From Warburgia ugandensis (Eukaryota > Streptophyta > Magnoliopsida > Canellales > Canellaceae): a DNA stretch of 64,000 nt. Position 1 is the first letter of the stretch; the number at the start of each line of letters is the position of its first letter. Location: contig CP141134.1 of assembly GCA_035236585.1 (NCBI GenBank), positions 22,560,414-22,624,413 on the forward strand, read 5' to 3'. Of the stretch, positions 46,876 to 59,919 are shown piece by piece. The notes under the pieces were generated by a model. That model ran no database searches, had not been told where the DNA came from, and was given only the letters and a program-made list of their open reading frames with translations. The position numbers and the translations under genes are program-made.

Positions 46876-48970
46876 GATTAACTTCGAATTTCAACTGTCT
46901 GCCATTTTCCCCATGTGACTTGATTCCTCGACCAAAGTTACATTCAAAATAAAATCATGAAAGCCAATTAGTAGCATCTTCCATGGAGGTCCTTATCATA
47001 TGCTGAAAGTAAAATGTCCTAACTCTATATCCAGTTTCATAACTATTGAATTCATTAAACACTTTTCTCCGTGAAGATTTTATTCAAACTCATGTCAAAT
47101 GTTAATGGTTGATTCATCATCATGGGTCAAATGTTCTCGTCCAGAGGCCTATCTTACTATTCACATCAATTTGTCATTAGGATTTTCACAATAATGTTCC
47201 CACTTATGCAAAGCAAAAAGTCTCTTATTCATCATCGAGTACCCTTACTAGGTCATGGTTGAATCCTTTGTCATCATCCTCTTTGTCCTTTCTTTGCTTG
47301 ATGGTTTTCTTCGTAACCTTTCAGTCCAAAAGTTCCATACTCAATCTAGTAGGGTAAGTCCTTAAGAAATTCCTTCAATTGATTTTTTGTACTTGGTATA
47401 TGCACATAACAACTAACTATTTGTCTAAAGGCAACGTAACATTAATTCTTCACCTTATAGTGTGCTAGCCATCTCACCTTTTCTCCTTTCATCCCCCATG
47501 TCAATATATTGTTTAATCTTTTATCAAGGCTTTATTGTCAACCATGCAGTCTGTATTGTCAGGAGGTATCCTCATAAGTAGTGATTTTCTCAATTCCTCA
47601 AAGTTTATCCTTCAAGTTCCTTCTCATACTTAGCTTACAATAGCAGTTCTCGTTCAATAGCTATTACATCAAGTTATGCTGAAGCTGTTAAATCATCAAA
47701 TTTGAAAAACACTCAGGTAAGCTCAGAACATTTTTGTAGACATATAGAAAGATTACCTATTGACCTCTTTCCAGATATATCTATGTCATAAGTTCAAGGG
47801 TCTCCAAATTGATCAGTACTTATCTACCTTTCTTTTCAATCCAAGTTAGCAACATCTTTTAGACCCATAGTGATTTCTATGGTTTGTCATGGTATCTATT
47901 CAGGTTTGGAAAAATCTGTCTCACTGGTGCAGATCGCTCCTTATGTTTGCTCTTATCTCAGTTGCTACTGTCCTCATCGTACTCGTAGCTCCTTCATGAT
48001 GTGTCCTAATCAACTTCATGATGTGGCCTAATCAACTGACCTCATGTCCTCAAGTGACTTAGTCTAATAAGTAACTTCTTTTAAGTAGAACTCATGTCCA
48101 ACTACTTATAATATCCTCTGAGTATATAACTTCGACTATTAACTCATAGATACTAACATACTTGATTAATTAGGGTGGGGTACCTTTATTTAGTCAACAA
48201 TACTTTAAAGGTAATGACTAAATAATGGTCTTAAGATTTTTGGTCTTCCAATCTATGATAGTAAGTCCTCCATTTGATCCTTGATGGTACCCTACTTGCT
48301 AAAGAAAGACAAATGGACAAGTCACTGTCCCGGCTTAATTCCTTTTTCAATATACTTTATTTACTCATGTAGTGGCAAGCTAAAATATCACCAAATTTTC
48401 CTTTTTATGGACTATATCCATTGGTGTTCCTCATAAGCTAATGGATTCGATAAGAATCTAATTGTAATTGATATCAAACTATTTGTAGAATTTAATTTCT
48501 AGTTGGTCACCATTTCTCTTCGAAAATTTCTTATCGCATAATCTCCTGAAATTCGATACTCTACTCAAAGTCTTAAACCCCATATGCTTCTCTCTTTTAT
48601 ACTCTTTTACAATAAGATCACCAACTCATCTAGTATTATTCCTTTGCATTTGTTTGATCTACCTTCCCATGGGATTCAAGATGATAGAATTCTATGTATC
48701 TCCATAAAGTCATGATCTTCTTCTTTTGAATATTCAATATTTCATTGAATACTTATAGTTACATCTCTATCTCTTTCTTTCTTTTCTTCAAAATCCTCAT
48801 TTTTGTCTACCTAGATCAATGTCTTCATGTGCTTTGTTGCATATAATCGATACTGCATCTACTCCTTTACATAACAGATATGATAAACTGAATGCTTCTC
48901 AAAAATTCTAAACTGTCTTAAGATCATTGAAATCCTCAATTGCCTATAGCCTCAATAAAATTCATACAAT
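46876..48970 (-). mobile_element. Interior of the LARD-like element, 3' part
   Basis: About 2.1 kb of AT-rich DNA without an open frame of note. It contains no gag or pol motifs that I can recognise on either strand. It may carry packaging signals, but nothing specific is visible. Confidence 0.6.
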
Positions 48971-48975
48971 GTCTT
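48971..48975. repeat. Target-site duplication GTCTT, left copy
   Basis: GTCTT directly before the nested LTR; identical copy at 53500-53504. Confidence 0.9.
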
Positions 48976-51900
48976 TGTGACGACTCGGGTTTTTGAAACA
49001 TGATTTGTAAAGTATTTTGAAAGGCAGGGCCCTTAAGAGTGTAAAATTTTTTCGCAAAACAAAGCAGCGGAAATTATTTTCTTTAGAACTTGTTTTGAAA
49101 ACCCAAGTCACCACTTCATGCATAATATAAGTACAATTTGTGTACAAAATAAAATCCCATTGAAGGAATATACTTTTATTAAACTCTAGGATCCATCCAG
49201 TGGTTCACAGTACAGCCAAATCTAGTACAATACTTGTCCAAATTACATAATCCAAAACTCAACCTCACCATACAATAAAACTCTTAATAAAGAAAAATAC
49301 ATGTCTTCAAGGGTATACCTTGAAGATTATTCTCTTCAAGTATTCTATAGTCTTCAGCTCCTAACTCTCCTTCCCTGTATCTAAGATATTGCAACAAGTA
49401 CAATATCTTAGCAAGCAATGCTTGGTAGGGTATTCAAGAAACATAACATTGACAATGTAATTCCAATACTTCATAATCTCATTATCCTTAAACATACTCT
49501 TTACTTTGTAAGTTATGTATATCTATATACATACATACCCTTCATGGGTAAACCAGTTAAATTCGTGAAAATAGTCAAATATCATTCCCAGCTAAGCTGA
49601 TCAATTCTCTTCATTTTGAGAATTTAGTATTACAGTTAATCTTATACTGGGAATTTCCCTTCTTGGGAAATATTGGTAATATACAATTACTTAGCATTTC
49701 ATTATGCTATAATATAAGGCATTTCACTATGCCTATTCTCATATGCATCATAGTGCAAAATAATCAGAAAGGTTGCTATGCTGCAGTCTGATCCGTACTA
49801 GTGCGCTTGGATAACTGCCCTATTCACCACTGATACCATGGTGGAAAATATTATGTCATTGCCTATATGGGAGGGCAAGACTTTCACAGTGGTGACCTTC
49901 CCATAATTGCCACCACCCGACTTTTAGCTCCTCATTGGGCAAGGTATCATCATATCATCAAATTTCAAGGAGTAGGTGGCCAAACCCTCATAACTCCTCT
50001 AGCAATAGCATCCCCTAGGTTCATGCCTATTAAAACAAACTCACAAGCCTCCAAGCTTGTATGTAAAATAGATTTCATATATATCAGACCATATGTTTGT
50101 TTACTTAGGGCTGAGATATTTTCTAGTTCCCTATTCACTTATAGTTTAGTCCTTAACCATCTTATAGGTGTTTGGTTGGATCATAAGGTTTTCAAGAGAT
50201 TTAGTACAAGTATTATCATTACTCTTGTCAACATAAGATCATGAGTACAATCATGTATGCATTCATCAAATCCTCCTACCTTTAAGAATTGATCTCTTTT
50301 CCCCAATCTTCCATGATCCTGACTGATGTATGTAATTTGTACATCCATACATATTGTTAATATATAAATTATGAACAATCCTATTGATCACTAGATCTGA
50401 TGATTAGAATGATCTTTAGATCATTCATATCTAAGTATTTTTCTATCTCTAAGTCTTTGTATGTTCATCTCCTTGATCTTGATCTTTCATAGATCCTTTG
50501 ATTGACAATCTACACATGTTGATAAAGATCAAGGTCCTAGATCTTCTATCCTCTAAGTTCAGTTCTTGGATCATCCCTATGGAGGATGATCTTGGTTTTC
50601 TTCCTTGAATCATCTTTGATCAAGGGTTTGGATTATCTAATCTAGTGAACTATAACAAGTATACTAATAAACAAGCATACTAAGTACAATATAGTGTTCT
50701 TATTCTTATTGTTCTTGATCATCCAAGATCTAATGGATTATGTTTGATCATCCTTATCTTACTTACTGTTTTTATTAGGGTTAGGTAATTTACTAACCTT
50801 TTATGCTCTTATTATTATTACTCAACCAGTTAACGTGGTGGTTGAAGGTAGCTTATTCAAGCCTAAATCTAGACTGCTCCTCTTATTTCCAATTGGCTAA
50901 GGCTTACTAGCTGAATGAGTGAACACAAAGTGGTTACTTCAATCCTCATGTAAGGAGGCGTTTAGACCTCACAAACGTCAACAGAAGGTAGGGGAAGAGC
51001 AAGGCTCTATTAGATAACCCCTTAACCACTATGTTCATCATTCACTAGAATGACCATAGCTCAACCTTTCATAAGGCTCCTATAAGCATGTTTACCCTAC
51101 GTACTCTTTCTAATGGATTTTAATTAAGTCCATGAATATTTATAATGTCATTCATGGGGTTTATTATTCTTTTCCTAATTTGGGCCAAGGACTTGATAAT
51201 CCTTATATTGTCCTACTAACTATAGCCCTTACTAATTAAGTCCAAAGTACTCCATTCTTATTTGTGTCATGAAACTCTACTTTCTCATTAGAATACATTT
51301 TTGATGTTTTATGCTCTTTATCTCATAACAAGTAAATCTACTAATAACATTCAACCATAAATGAATTATAAATTCAAAGCATAAAACTACATAATCTAAC
51401 ATTCAATGAAAATGAGGCAAGGTACTTAATTAAATCTAGCACCTTATGATAACAATGAAACACATATCATGCTAAACTCTAAATGTTATACTAGCATGCT
51501 TTATAACATAATAATATAAAATGGAACTATTTACATTTAGATTTTTAGAAACCTTTACTTATGATCCAACCATTTGATCTTAGATCTTTTCCATTGATTA
51601 AGGATTTTAGTTGTATTTAGGGAATTTTCTCTATTAAGGTCGAAAGATCATATTGATCTATTTTTTTCATAATCCATTCATGATTTCCTTGGATTTTATC
51701 ATATAAACATTTATTCTTTCCATCCCAAGGGTCTGATCACACTTGATCTCATTGATCAAGTGGGTCCCTTTGTATTTTTAGGATTTTTCTACCATAAAGG
51801 GTAGATCCCTTAATATATCTCATATCTATCCAATTTAAACATAGATCTTACTTTATTTAAGTAGTATATCATTATTAAAACATGTTTCTAAGATCTAATC

Positions 51901-53499
51901 ATCTCAGATCTTGAAAATCTATGTAATTGGAATCTTATTTCTTTAATACAGAAAGTTTTTACTGAATAACATGTCTATTTTATCATTCCATAAGAAAATA
52001 GAGATTTCAAGCTTTCTATAGCTTCTTTTCGATCTCAATTTGGAGTTTAGATGACTCCAGAATTGAATCTGGAAGTTTACAGTCTTCGTAGGGCCTGTAT
52101 TTGATCTAGGCCCAGGAACGGACGACCCAAATCGTTCGGGAGGAAAACCAAGCCAGGCGGACCGAGTCGGTCGTGTCCGCTGTGCTGAAATGTTGAAGCA
52201 CCCGCACGGGGCATCCGTGGAAGCGCGCGGGACGTCGTCCGTCCGATCTGGAGATTGGACAATCCGTTTGGACCGTCCAATCAATCCCTTCTCAATTAAG
52301 AGACCAAAACTTCTTAGATCTTTCTGAAAATTCTATCCTAGGGGTTTTGGACCATTCTGAATTGATTGGTGGAGTCATATTTTTCATCTGAGCACTCCAT
52401 CATCATGAATTAAGGGTTCTGCTGTTTACTTTATTTTTACCTTTTTATTACCAAAATAAATTACAGAAAAATAAAAATTACATAAAACAGTACTAAACAT
52501 CTATGAAAAGGATTTCTACCTACCTGATTGGAGATAAAACCTTAGTTATATGCCCAATTTAAAAAAAAATACCTTGTTGATGAAGATATGGCCTAAAATC
52601 CACCTTTCTTGCAAATATCTGTTGTTTGAACCGTTGGATCTTGAAATTTCTTTAGGGGTTTTGTAGAATAGATATGTTGGAAAGTTTTGGATGGTGAAAT
52701 TGATTAAATTACATCTAGAACAGAGTGCCTAATTGATTTTAGGTCTCTTGTTCCAATCTAAAAAGAAAAACAAGTTGAAAAGAGATCTAACTCTTGGAAA
52801 TTTTGGGTTTTTGGGGAGGGATCTAGATCTAATTTTTCAAGGAGATTGAAGAGAATTTCGTGGGGATTTTATGAGGATTTTTGGAGAATTTTTGGGTTTG
52901 TATTTATAGGCATTTTGGGTCTTTTTTCATGATTATAATATTTTATTTTTTTTATTATTAAATGGCATGAAAGTCTTCAATGCTCCCATGCCTAATTTTT
53001 CTTCCCCAAGACCAGCTGATATTTGTTGACCCATTTTTCACATGGGCTGCTGATAAAATTGGTTGTTGGGTACGTGGTGGGTCCCATGTGGGCCCCACAT
53101 GGTGTAAAAAGACCGTTTTGCCCTTTATGCATAAAATTTTGGGTTTTATTCCTATAATCACGGATTTGAGTGTACTTAGTGGCGTTGGATTCGTATGTCT
53201 CAGTACATTCTAAATTTTGATGTTTCATATTTTGATTTTTGGGTAAGATTACTATTTTACCCCTTTTGTCCAAAAAAATGAAAAACTCAAGGATTTCTCA
53301 TCCGAATTTGAAATTTGTCGTGCCTAAAGTCATTTTGAAGCGTTTGCTAAGCTGAATTTTAATTTTACATACCTTATGATTTGATTATACTTTTATGAAA
53401 AGTATATTTTAAATAACCCTAATATTTCAGCCCGAAATATCTGAAACTCAAACTTTATTGATTTTTCTCAATCAATTTACAAAAATTGGGGTTATTACA
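48976..53499 (-). mobile_element. Nested solo LTR, 4.52 kb, TSD GTCTT
   Basis: The + strand starts TGTGACGACTCGGG and ends TTGGGGTTATTACA; on the minus strand this is TGTAATAACCCC to GTCGTCACA. The perfect GTCTT duplication shows insertion into the interior of the LARD-like element. The ends and layout relate it to the 20774-24499 LTR. A TATAAATA box on the minus strand is at 52901-52908, so U3 would be about 590 bases and R/U5 nearly 3.9 kb, very long for an LTR. Frames at 49867-50244 and 51943-52284 have no domains; the latter lies in a GC-richer patch. A tandem or composite structure inside it cannot be excluded. Confidence 0.88.
52901..52908 (-). promoter_or_regulatory. TATA box of the nested 4.5-kb LTR
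   Basis: TATTTATA on the + strand, TATAAATA on the minus strand, within a gcctataaatacaaaccc context. Confidence 0.5.
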
Positions 53500-53504
53500 G
53501 TCTT
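53500..53504. repeat. Target-site duplication GTCTT, right copy
   Basis: Partner of 48971-48975. Confidence 0.9.
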
Positions 53505-54148
53505 AATAATGGCATTGCTGTTTTGATCATGCTACACTTCTCTTACAAGTTCACGTTAGGATCAATCTATTATCATCCTTGGTATTATCATCAAAATCTT
53601 TTGATAACTCGGTTGAATTCATTTCCCTATCATATTAGTGTTATATTTCTCTTAATCACATAATATGTCACTTGTATACATCTTTTGATTTGCTCCATAA
53701 TACTCAGGTAGTTATTATTCGATATCGCTTCACTCTTCATGAGACTCCAATGAAGTTATCCAAAATTGAACAAAGCCTTTCAAGATCCATACCTTTGTGA
53801 TCTGGTACGAGTCACAGTCATTTTCTAATATTATCTTGCATTCTCATCCCTCTTAGATTATCATCAAAATCTTCTCAAAGTCTATCTTTTACATCCCTTA
53901 TTATACTCATATCATATCCCTTGTGATAGTGTACTCATATTCTGATATTCTTTATGATGGTAAGATAGCCATCTAGGTTCTTTGATTTTCTCACTTTTGA
54001 TGAGATTACTTTATTGCAGGTCAGAACTATCTACTAACAAGTTCATTAACATCTTCCTTCATCATTCTCATCATAATATGAGTTTTCATACAACAATCCT
54101 TAATCCTTAAGTTGTCTTAGACTAGATTTTGGATAAGGGTTGCTTTAT
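53505..54148 (-). mobile_element. Interior of the LARD-like element, middle part
   Basis: About 640 bases between the two nested elements. Nothing coding is visible. Confidence 0.6.
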
Positions 54149-54153
54149 CCTCT
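54149..54153. repeat. Target-site duplication CCTCT, left copy
   Basis: CCTCT directly before the TGTAATGACC start at 54154; identical copy at 57109-57113. Confidence 0.88.
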
Positions 54154-57108
54154 TGTAATGACCCCAATTTTTAGCTGGTGTTAGAGGCCAAATAAGCTAA
54201 CTTGAGATGACATGAGATAAGACCTTGAGTGAGATTATTTAAGCTGGATAAAGATGACTTAAATCCGGCATGAGATAAAGCGGATGTGACTAAAAGTATC
54301 ACTTAAGTTAGAGCAACATGAGTTGAAAGAGATAGTTGAGATGACATGATATAAAAGCAAAATACAAGGTGTTGTTGAGTTGAATAAATGATTCTCTTTA
54401 CTGAGGCTAGGGATGAGATGAGATTTCTTGATATGGAGGTGATATGCTGTAATGACCCCAATTTTTGTAATATTAAAAGCCCATAAAAAGTTCAGTTTTA
54501 AAGATAAGGGCATTTTGGTCATTTCACTAGTTTCCTTGACTAAACCTAGGAATTAGGTCCTAAAAGTGGTTCCATTAGATGCATCTCGGAAAATGGAATC
54601 CAACAAGACCAAAATCACCCAAAACGGAATTAAAATGAGCAAGATATGGCCCTTTGAAGTTCAGGGGCAAAATAGTAAATTTCACAAAAAGGACTTAACC
54701 TGAAAAACACAGGTGCCTGTTTTGATACGGGCACCCCGTTTTCTTCAACCTCCTAGAGGTTTCTAGAAAGGAGGTGTTTCAAGGAGAAACCACCACCATT
54801 CCAGAGGATTCCCCACCGCCATTCAAAGGCAGTTAGAAACCCTCCAGAACCCTCTTTAAAAGCCCTATAAATAGAGCTCTTGGGTGCCTCTAATGGCAGC
54901 CCAAAACATGGGAGAAAACCCGTTGAGGAGCAGCGACCTAGAGGAGAAAACGTGGAGAGAAAACCAACCACGAAGCAGGTACGCACAAAAAATGCCCAAA
55001 CCCATCTCACCCACAGTCCTAGGCTCGGTTTCCTTAGGTTTTTGCATGAAAAACCATGGAGAATAGGCCTCTAGGGAGCCACCAAGGACCCTGGGACGTC
55101 CCCAGGGCCGCACTGGTTCCTCAGGGATGAACCAGGGCATCCCAAGGACGCGCCCGCTAAAGAGGAAGACGGCTGAGAAAGTCGCGCGCGTCTGCAGACG
55201 TGCCCGCTGAGGCGTGCACTGTAGACGTGTAGTGCACTAGTGAAGCGTCGTTTTTTGGTTGTTAAAGAAGCCAGGGCGCATGACGCTGACGCGCAGCGCC
55301 CTAGCATTCCTCCCTTTTTGTCTTTAAGACTCTATGTACATACAATATTAAAACGCTTATAACTTGAGATCTAGAGCTCCGATTGAGGCACCGCAAAAGG
55401 CGTTGTGTTTGTATCGACGATGCGGACACATTCAAACCATAAAATCCCTAATCAAGGCCCAATAAAAGGAGGCCATGACTCTTAGAATAGGATGGTGGTG
55501 CGTGACCACTAGAACTTTGGAAAACTGAGAATACCAAGGCCCAATTAGGACCTTAGGACACCCATAGGCATAGGGATGGACCCCTAATGCCTAAGTAATA
55601 AGACCCAATTGCTCTAAACCCATCAAAGATAGGTTAAACTAACCTTGAGTCCCCAAACCATGTTCAGGAGCGTACGAGGACAAGAGGGTTAACGCGACCT
55701 AGTCAGGTAGGTGCTCTATCACTATTAGATTCTTTTAAAAGAACTATTGTTATTTGAGAACATATGTTTTAGATATATGACTTGATTTGCATGAATTAAT
55801 TCAGCATGCATGTTAAATGCTTTGTACATAGACATGTTTTGAAATGACTGCATACACATTATGCACATATATGTGTTGCAAACAAGTGCATGTATTGCAT
55901 GATTTAAGTACTTGCAAAGATTGCATGTCCTTGAGGGTTGCCAAAAGACGCTGGAGTGTCGAGGGACAGGCAGTTGTGAGGGACCCAAAAGAGGACAAGT
56001 TTTAACAAAAGGTTTTGACTTATCTTATGTGATTTGGGCAAGTAAGCCCATGGGTGCTATGCCGAGGGGTCTGGGTTGGCCACCCGGCCTCTACCACTAA
56101 TAGGTGGATGGGTACCATGCCCAAAAAGAGGCAAGTCCCTACGTCGAGTGCATGTGGTACAGGGGTTACCACTGGTGTCACGGCACTGGGTCGGCGTGTC
56201 ATAGGCCCCGTGGAGGCTATGATCAAGTGTCCTCAGGTACCCAAGGACCACATGGCGAGGAGGTCGTGGGCATAGTGGACCCTATAATTTGATGTGCATT
56301 TCATATAGCATGACATGGGGTTGGTCGACCATACCATACTAGAGGTCCATGAGATGGACTCCATGAGGCATCTATTGCATATCCTGATGTCATCATATAT
56401 ATATATGATACTTTCACTTTTGGATTATGTGATCTTTTAAGTTATGAGAATTTCAGTTGATTATGGATTCTTATACTGATGTTGAACTCGAGTATTCAAA
56501 CATACGAATATTTTGAATTTTAGTTGATTATGGATTCTTATACTGATATTGAACTCGAGTTTTCAAACCTACGCATGTTTTGAATGAGCATATGATTTTG
56601 AAACATCTCATGCATTTATAAAACTAGTAGTGATAGGCCCTACTAAGTATATTATATACTCACCCAATCCTTAACATTTTTCAGACATCAGTAAGTACTC
56701 AAGGACAAGATATGTCCGTATATATCACGGTTCAGGATAGCTTCACTCACAAAAAGAGGACATCTATGTTAGTGCTATGAGCAAGTGAATCCAAAAGGAA
56801 ACAAATACACATGTAAGTAAACTCTCAACCCTTTGGACATGTGTTTGTACTTAGTTACAGTTGGGTTGTGCATTGTGACTGGAAAGACCTGGGGAAAAAC
56901 ATTTATGATTTCTGAAGTTTTTCAAAAACTACCTTAGTTGTTGTGAAAGCAAATGACACTCGGGGTTTTCAAAAATGAGTTTAAAAATAAAGGTTTTCCG
57001 CTGCATTGCATGGTTTTTAATAAAATGGTTTTCAAATAGGGATGCATCCCGCCTTAGGAAATTAGACATTCCATTTAAAAAATGCATGAGAAAACCCGGG
57101 TTGTCACA
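54154..57108 (+). mobile_element. Nested LTR element, 2.96 kb, opposite orientation, TSD CCTCT
   Basis: Starts TGTAATGACCCC and ends CCCGGGTTGTCACA, with perfect CCTCT duplications. Its right half (about 55850-57108) is homologous to the LTR family of the surrounding element and of 2938-5381. Its left half (U3 and start region) is different, so it is a sister subfamily or a recombinant. A TATAAATA box is at 54866-54873. The first 19 bases (tgtaatgaccccaattttt) are repeated exactly at 54448, so the real LTR may start there and 54154-54447 may be an added or duplicated terminal piece. GC-rich patch at 55060-55310. No coding capacity. Confidence 0.85.
54866..54873 (+). promoter_or_regulatory. 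TATA box of the nested + strand LTR
   Basis: TATAAATA within agccctataaatagagctc, at the position corresponding to the TATAAAAG boxes of the related LTRs. Confidence 0.55.
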
Positions 57109-57113
57109 CCTCT
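57109..57113. repeat. Target-site duplication CCTCT, right copy
   Basis: Partner of 54149-54153. Confidence 0.88.
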
Positions 57114-57305
57114 GCTTAATTATTTGTTAAACCAAGCTGTGTTTCACCTATTTATTTATGGTGAAATGAATTGAGCATTAATATTGTAATCCTCAAATAG
57201 AAGCAGTCACCTCTATTACTTCTATTTATACTACTTCGTCTTAATTTTCTCTATTGTTTATGACCCTTGGACATGCTGGACTGGCTGTGAAAGGATAGAA
57301 CCTGG

Positions 57306-57317
57306 GCTCTGATACCA
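57306..57317 (-). other. Primer-binding site (tRNA-iMet type)
   Basis: GCTCTGATACCA on the + strand is TGGTATCAGAGC on the minus strand, the standard plant initiator tRNA-Met primer site. It sits two bases inside the end of the 5' LTR (57320), the canonical spacing. Confidence 0.95.
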
Positions 57318-57319
57318 AC

Positions 57320-59919
57320 TGTGACGACCTGGGTTTTTCCATGCATTTTTTAAATGCAAGATCTAAATTCCTAAGGCGGGATGCATCCCTATTTGAAAAC
57401 CATTTTATAAAAACCATGCAATGCAGCGAAAAATCTTTTGTTTTAAACTCATTTTGAAAACCCCGAGTGTCATTTGCTTTCACAATACTCAAAGTACTTT
57501 TTGAAAAACTTCAGAAATCATAAATGTTTTTCCCCAGGTCTATCTAGTCACAACACATAGCCCAACTATAAATAAATACATGTCCAAAGGGTTGAGAGTT
57601 TACTTTCATGTATAATTGTCTCCTTTTTTATTCACTTGGTCGTAGCACTAATATCTCCTGAGACGTCTTCTATTTGTGAGTGGAACTATCCTAAAAAATG
57701 TTAAGGATAGGGTGAGTATATACTATACTCAGTAGGAGTCTATCACTACTAGTTTTGCAATGCATGCTATGTTTAAAATCATATGCTATTAAAAACATGT
57801 GCATGTTCAAACAACCACATTCAATATCGATATTAAAAACCACTGTTGAAGTGAAATACTGAGGACTTAAAGAATAGCATAATCCAAGTCGAAAGTATCA
57901 TATATCATAAACATAATGATATGCATAAGATGCTCAATTGAATCTAACTCATGGATATCTAGTATGGTCGACCAACCTCACGTCATGCCATATGCAATAC
58001 AAGTAAATCCTCAAACCATAGGGTCCAACTATGCCCACGACCTCACCGCCGTGTGGTCCCCAGGTACCTAGGGACACATGGTCATATACCTCCATGGGGC
58101 ATATGACACTTCAACCTAGTGCCGTGACACCAGTGGTAGCCCCCTATACTACATGCAGTCGAAGAAGGGACATGCCCTTTTTGGGCGTGGTGCCCATCCA
58201 CCTAATAGTGGTAGAGGCTGGGAGGCCACTCCAGACCTCTCCACATAGCTCCCACGAGCATATTAGCCCAAATCATATACGATCAAACATGCCAAAAAAC
58301 TCTTTTTCAAAACCTGTCCTCTTTGGGTCCCTCACAACTGCCTACTTAGCGTCTTTTGGTAACCCTCAAGGACATGCAATTTTTGCAAGAACTCAATGCT
58401 CACAAATCATGCAATATATGCAATTATTTGCAAAACATGTCTATGCATAATGTATTTATCATGTGCATACTGAATTCATTTATATGCTAAACAAGTCATA
58501 AAATAAGTCATGCTAAACAAGTCATATACGTATACTTAAAACATGCAATCTCAAAACAATCATTGCTCTTCTTTTTTTTTTTAAAAGTCTAGTCTCCTAA
58601 AGTCGCGTCCTTTATCACTCAACCCATCCCTGGGTCTCATTTATAAACTCCTAGGTATGAATGGATACAAGGAGTCCTTATTAATTTCATTCCATTTAGT
58701 CATTAGATCACTAGCTCTGCCTTTAGGGTCGATGGTCCTTGCCTAATTCATTCGTCAGGCTAGATCCTATGGTATGGATCTATGTTCCAATAGTTAAACT
58801 CTGTCATTTATCCTCTAATCCTAACTTTAAAGTCTCACTAGGTCTGCGTCCCCCAGTTCCCAAGACACCCGTGTATCCTGGTTGAACCGCGACTGCCTTA
58901 CGTGCGTGCGTGTCCAAAGGCTGTGCCAGGGGCCACATTTTGCACGCGCACATGCATGCTCAAGTGACGCTATGACGCACATCATCGCACGGATGCACCT
59001 TGTAGCATGGCACGTCTCAGCTCCCAGGGCACCCCGTGCACCCTGGTCGAGCCAGGACCCGTGCCCCATGTCTCGCACGCACCTGAAGGCTGCACCTGGG
59101 ATATTGTATGCACTATCGTACACCTGGAACCTGTCCCAGGGACCCAGTCCCAGGTGCACGTGCAGCATGGCGTCCCTGGGACGCCTGGTTCGTGCAGGGC
59201 CGGCCCAAGCTGGCTTGGAACATTTTTTGGCTAGGAACCCAGCTTGAAAATGGCTGGAAATGGCTTACCTGGGCAGCTTGGGGATGGCCTTTTTTTGGTG
59301 GTTGTGCCTGCTTGCCGGAACGCATGAAGAAGGGGGAAAACCCCACTTCCGATGATGTCAGAGGAACAAGAGGGGCGGTGGGGAGATGTGTAAAGGAATG
59401 GCTGGCCAGACTTGGCCTGGCTGTTGTCGGAAAACACAGAGGGGAGACTGGTTTGGGACCGGTTTCCGATTTGCCGGAAACCCCAGTCTCAACATGCCAG
59501 AAAATCGTGTTTTTGAGAGGGGGAAATAGGGCTTTCATAGAGGGGAGAAGGCGGTGCCCCTCAATGGCGGTGCCAGATTTCTCTGGAAAAATCGAGATTT
59601 GAGGCTTTCTGGAGAAATCTGAGGAGGAAGACGATAGGGGGTGCCATTATCAAAATGGCCCCCTGCGTTTTTCGTTTTTCTATTTTAATTACAGATATGC
59701 CCTTGATCTTTAAACATCCGTAACTTCTTCATACGAACTCCGTTTTAGGTGATTTTTGAGGCGTTGGATTCCAATTTTTGAGTAGAATCTAATGGTACCA
59801 AGTTTCCCCAAAAATTCCTTTGTTTACTATTTTAAATAAAGTAGAACATTTAACATAGTTCATGTCCTATAAAATGTCCAATTTTTGTTAAAAATAGCAT
59901 AAATTACTCCGACATTACA
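57320..59919 (-). repeat. 5' LTR of the LARD-like element (2,600 bp)
   Basis: Runs TGTGACGACCTGGG to CCGACATTACA on the + strand and is followed on the right by the ATGAA duplication. It aligns throughout with 44126-46862, with small deletions (for example near 58590 and about 59255) that explain most of the length difference. Its TATA box has changed to TATGAAAG, so the promoter that should drive the element may be weakened. GC-rich patch at 58850-59220. Frames at 58031-59602 mirror those in the other LTR and are not genes. Confidence 0.93.

Larger units (their letters stand above)
44126..59919 (-). mobile_element. Non-autonomous LTR retrotransposon (LARD-like), 15.8 kb with nested insertions
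   Basis: Two same-orientation homologous LTRs (44126-46862 and 57320-59919) bracket an interior with a primer-binding site next to the right LTR and a polypurine tract next to the left LTR. This defines a minus-strand element. A perfect ATGAA duplication flanks it. Subtracting the two nested LTR elements leaves about 3.0 kb of interior (46863-48970, 53505-54148, 57114-57319), in which I find no gag, protease, reverse transcriptase or integrase. Long LTRs plus a non-coding interior fit a large retrotransposon derivative that depends on a helper. It splits the TNP2 relic. Without the nested elements it would be about 8.3 kb. Confidence 0.93.

Noticed and set aside
54448-57108. Solo LTR starting at the inner TGTAATGACC
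   Set aside because: The five flanking bases (tatgc and cctct) do not match, whereas starting at 54154 gives a perfect CCTCT duplication.
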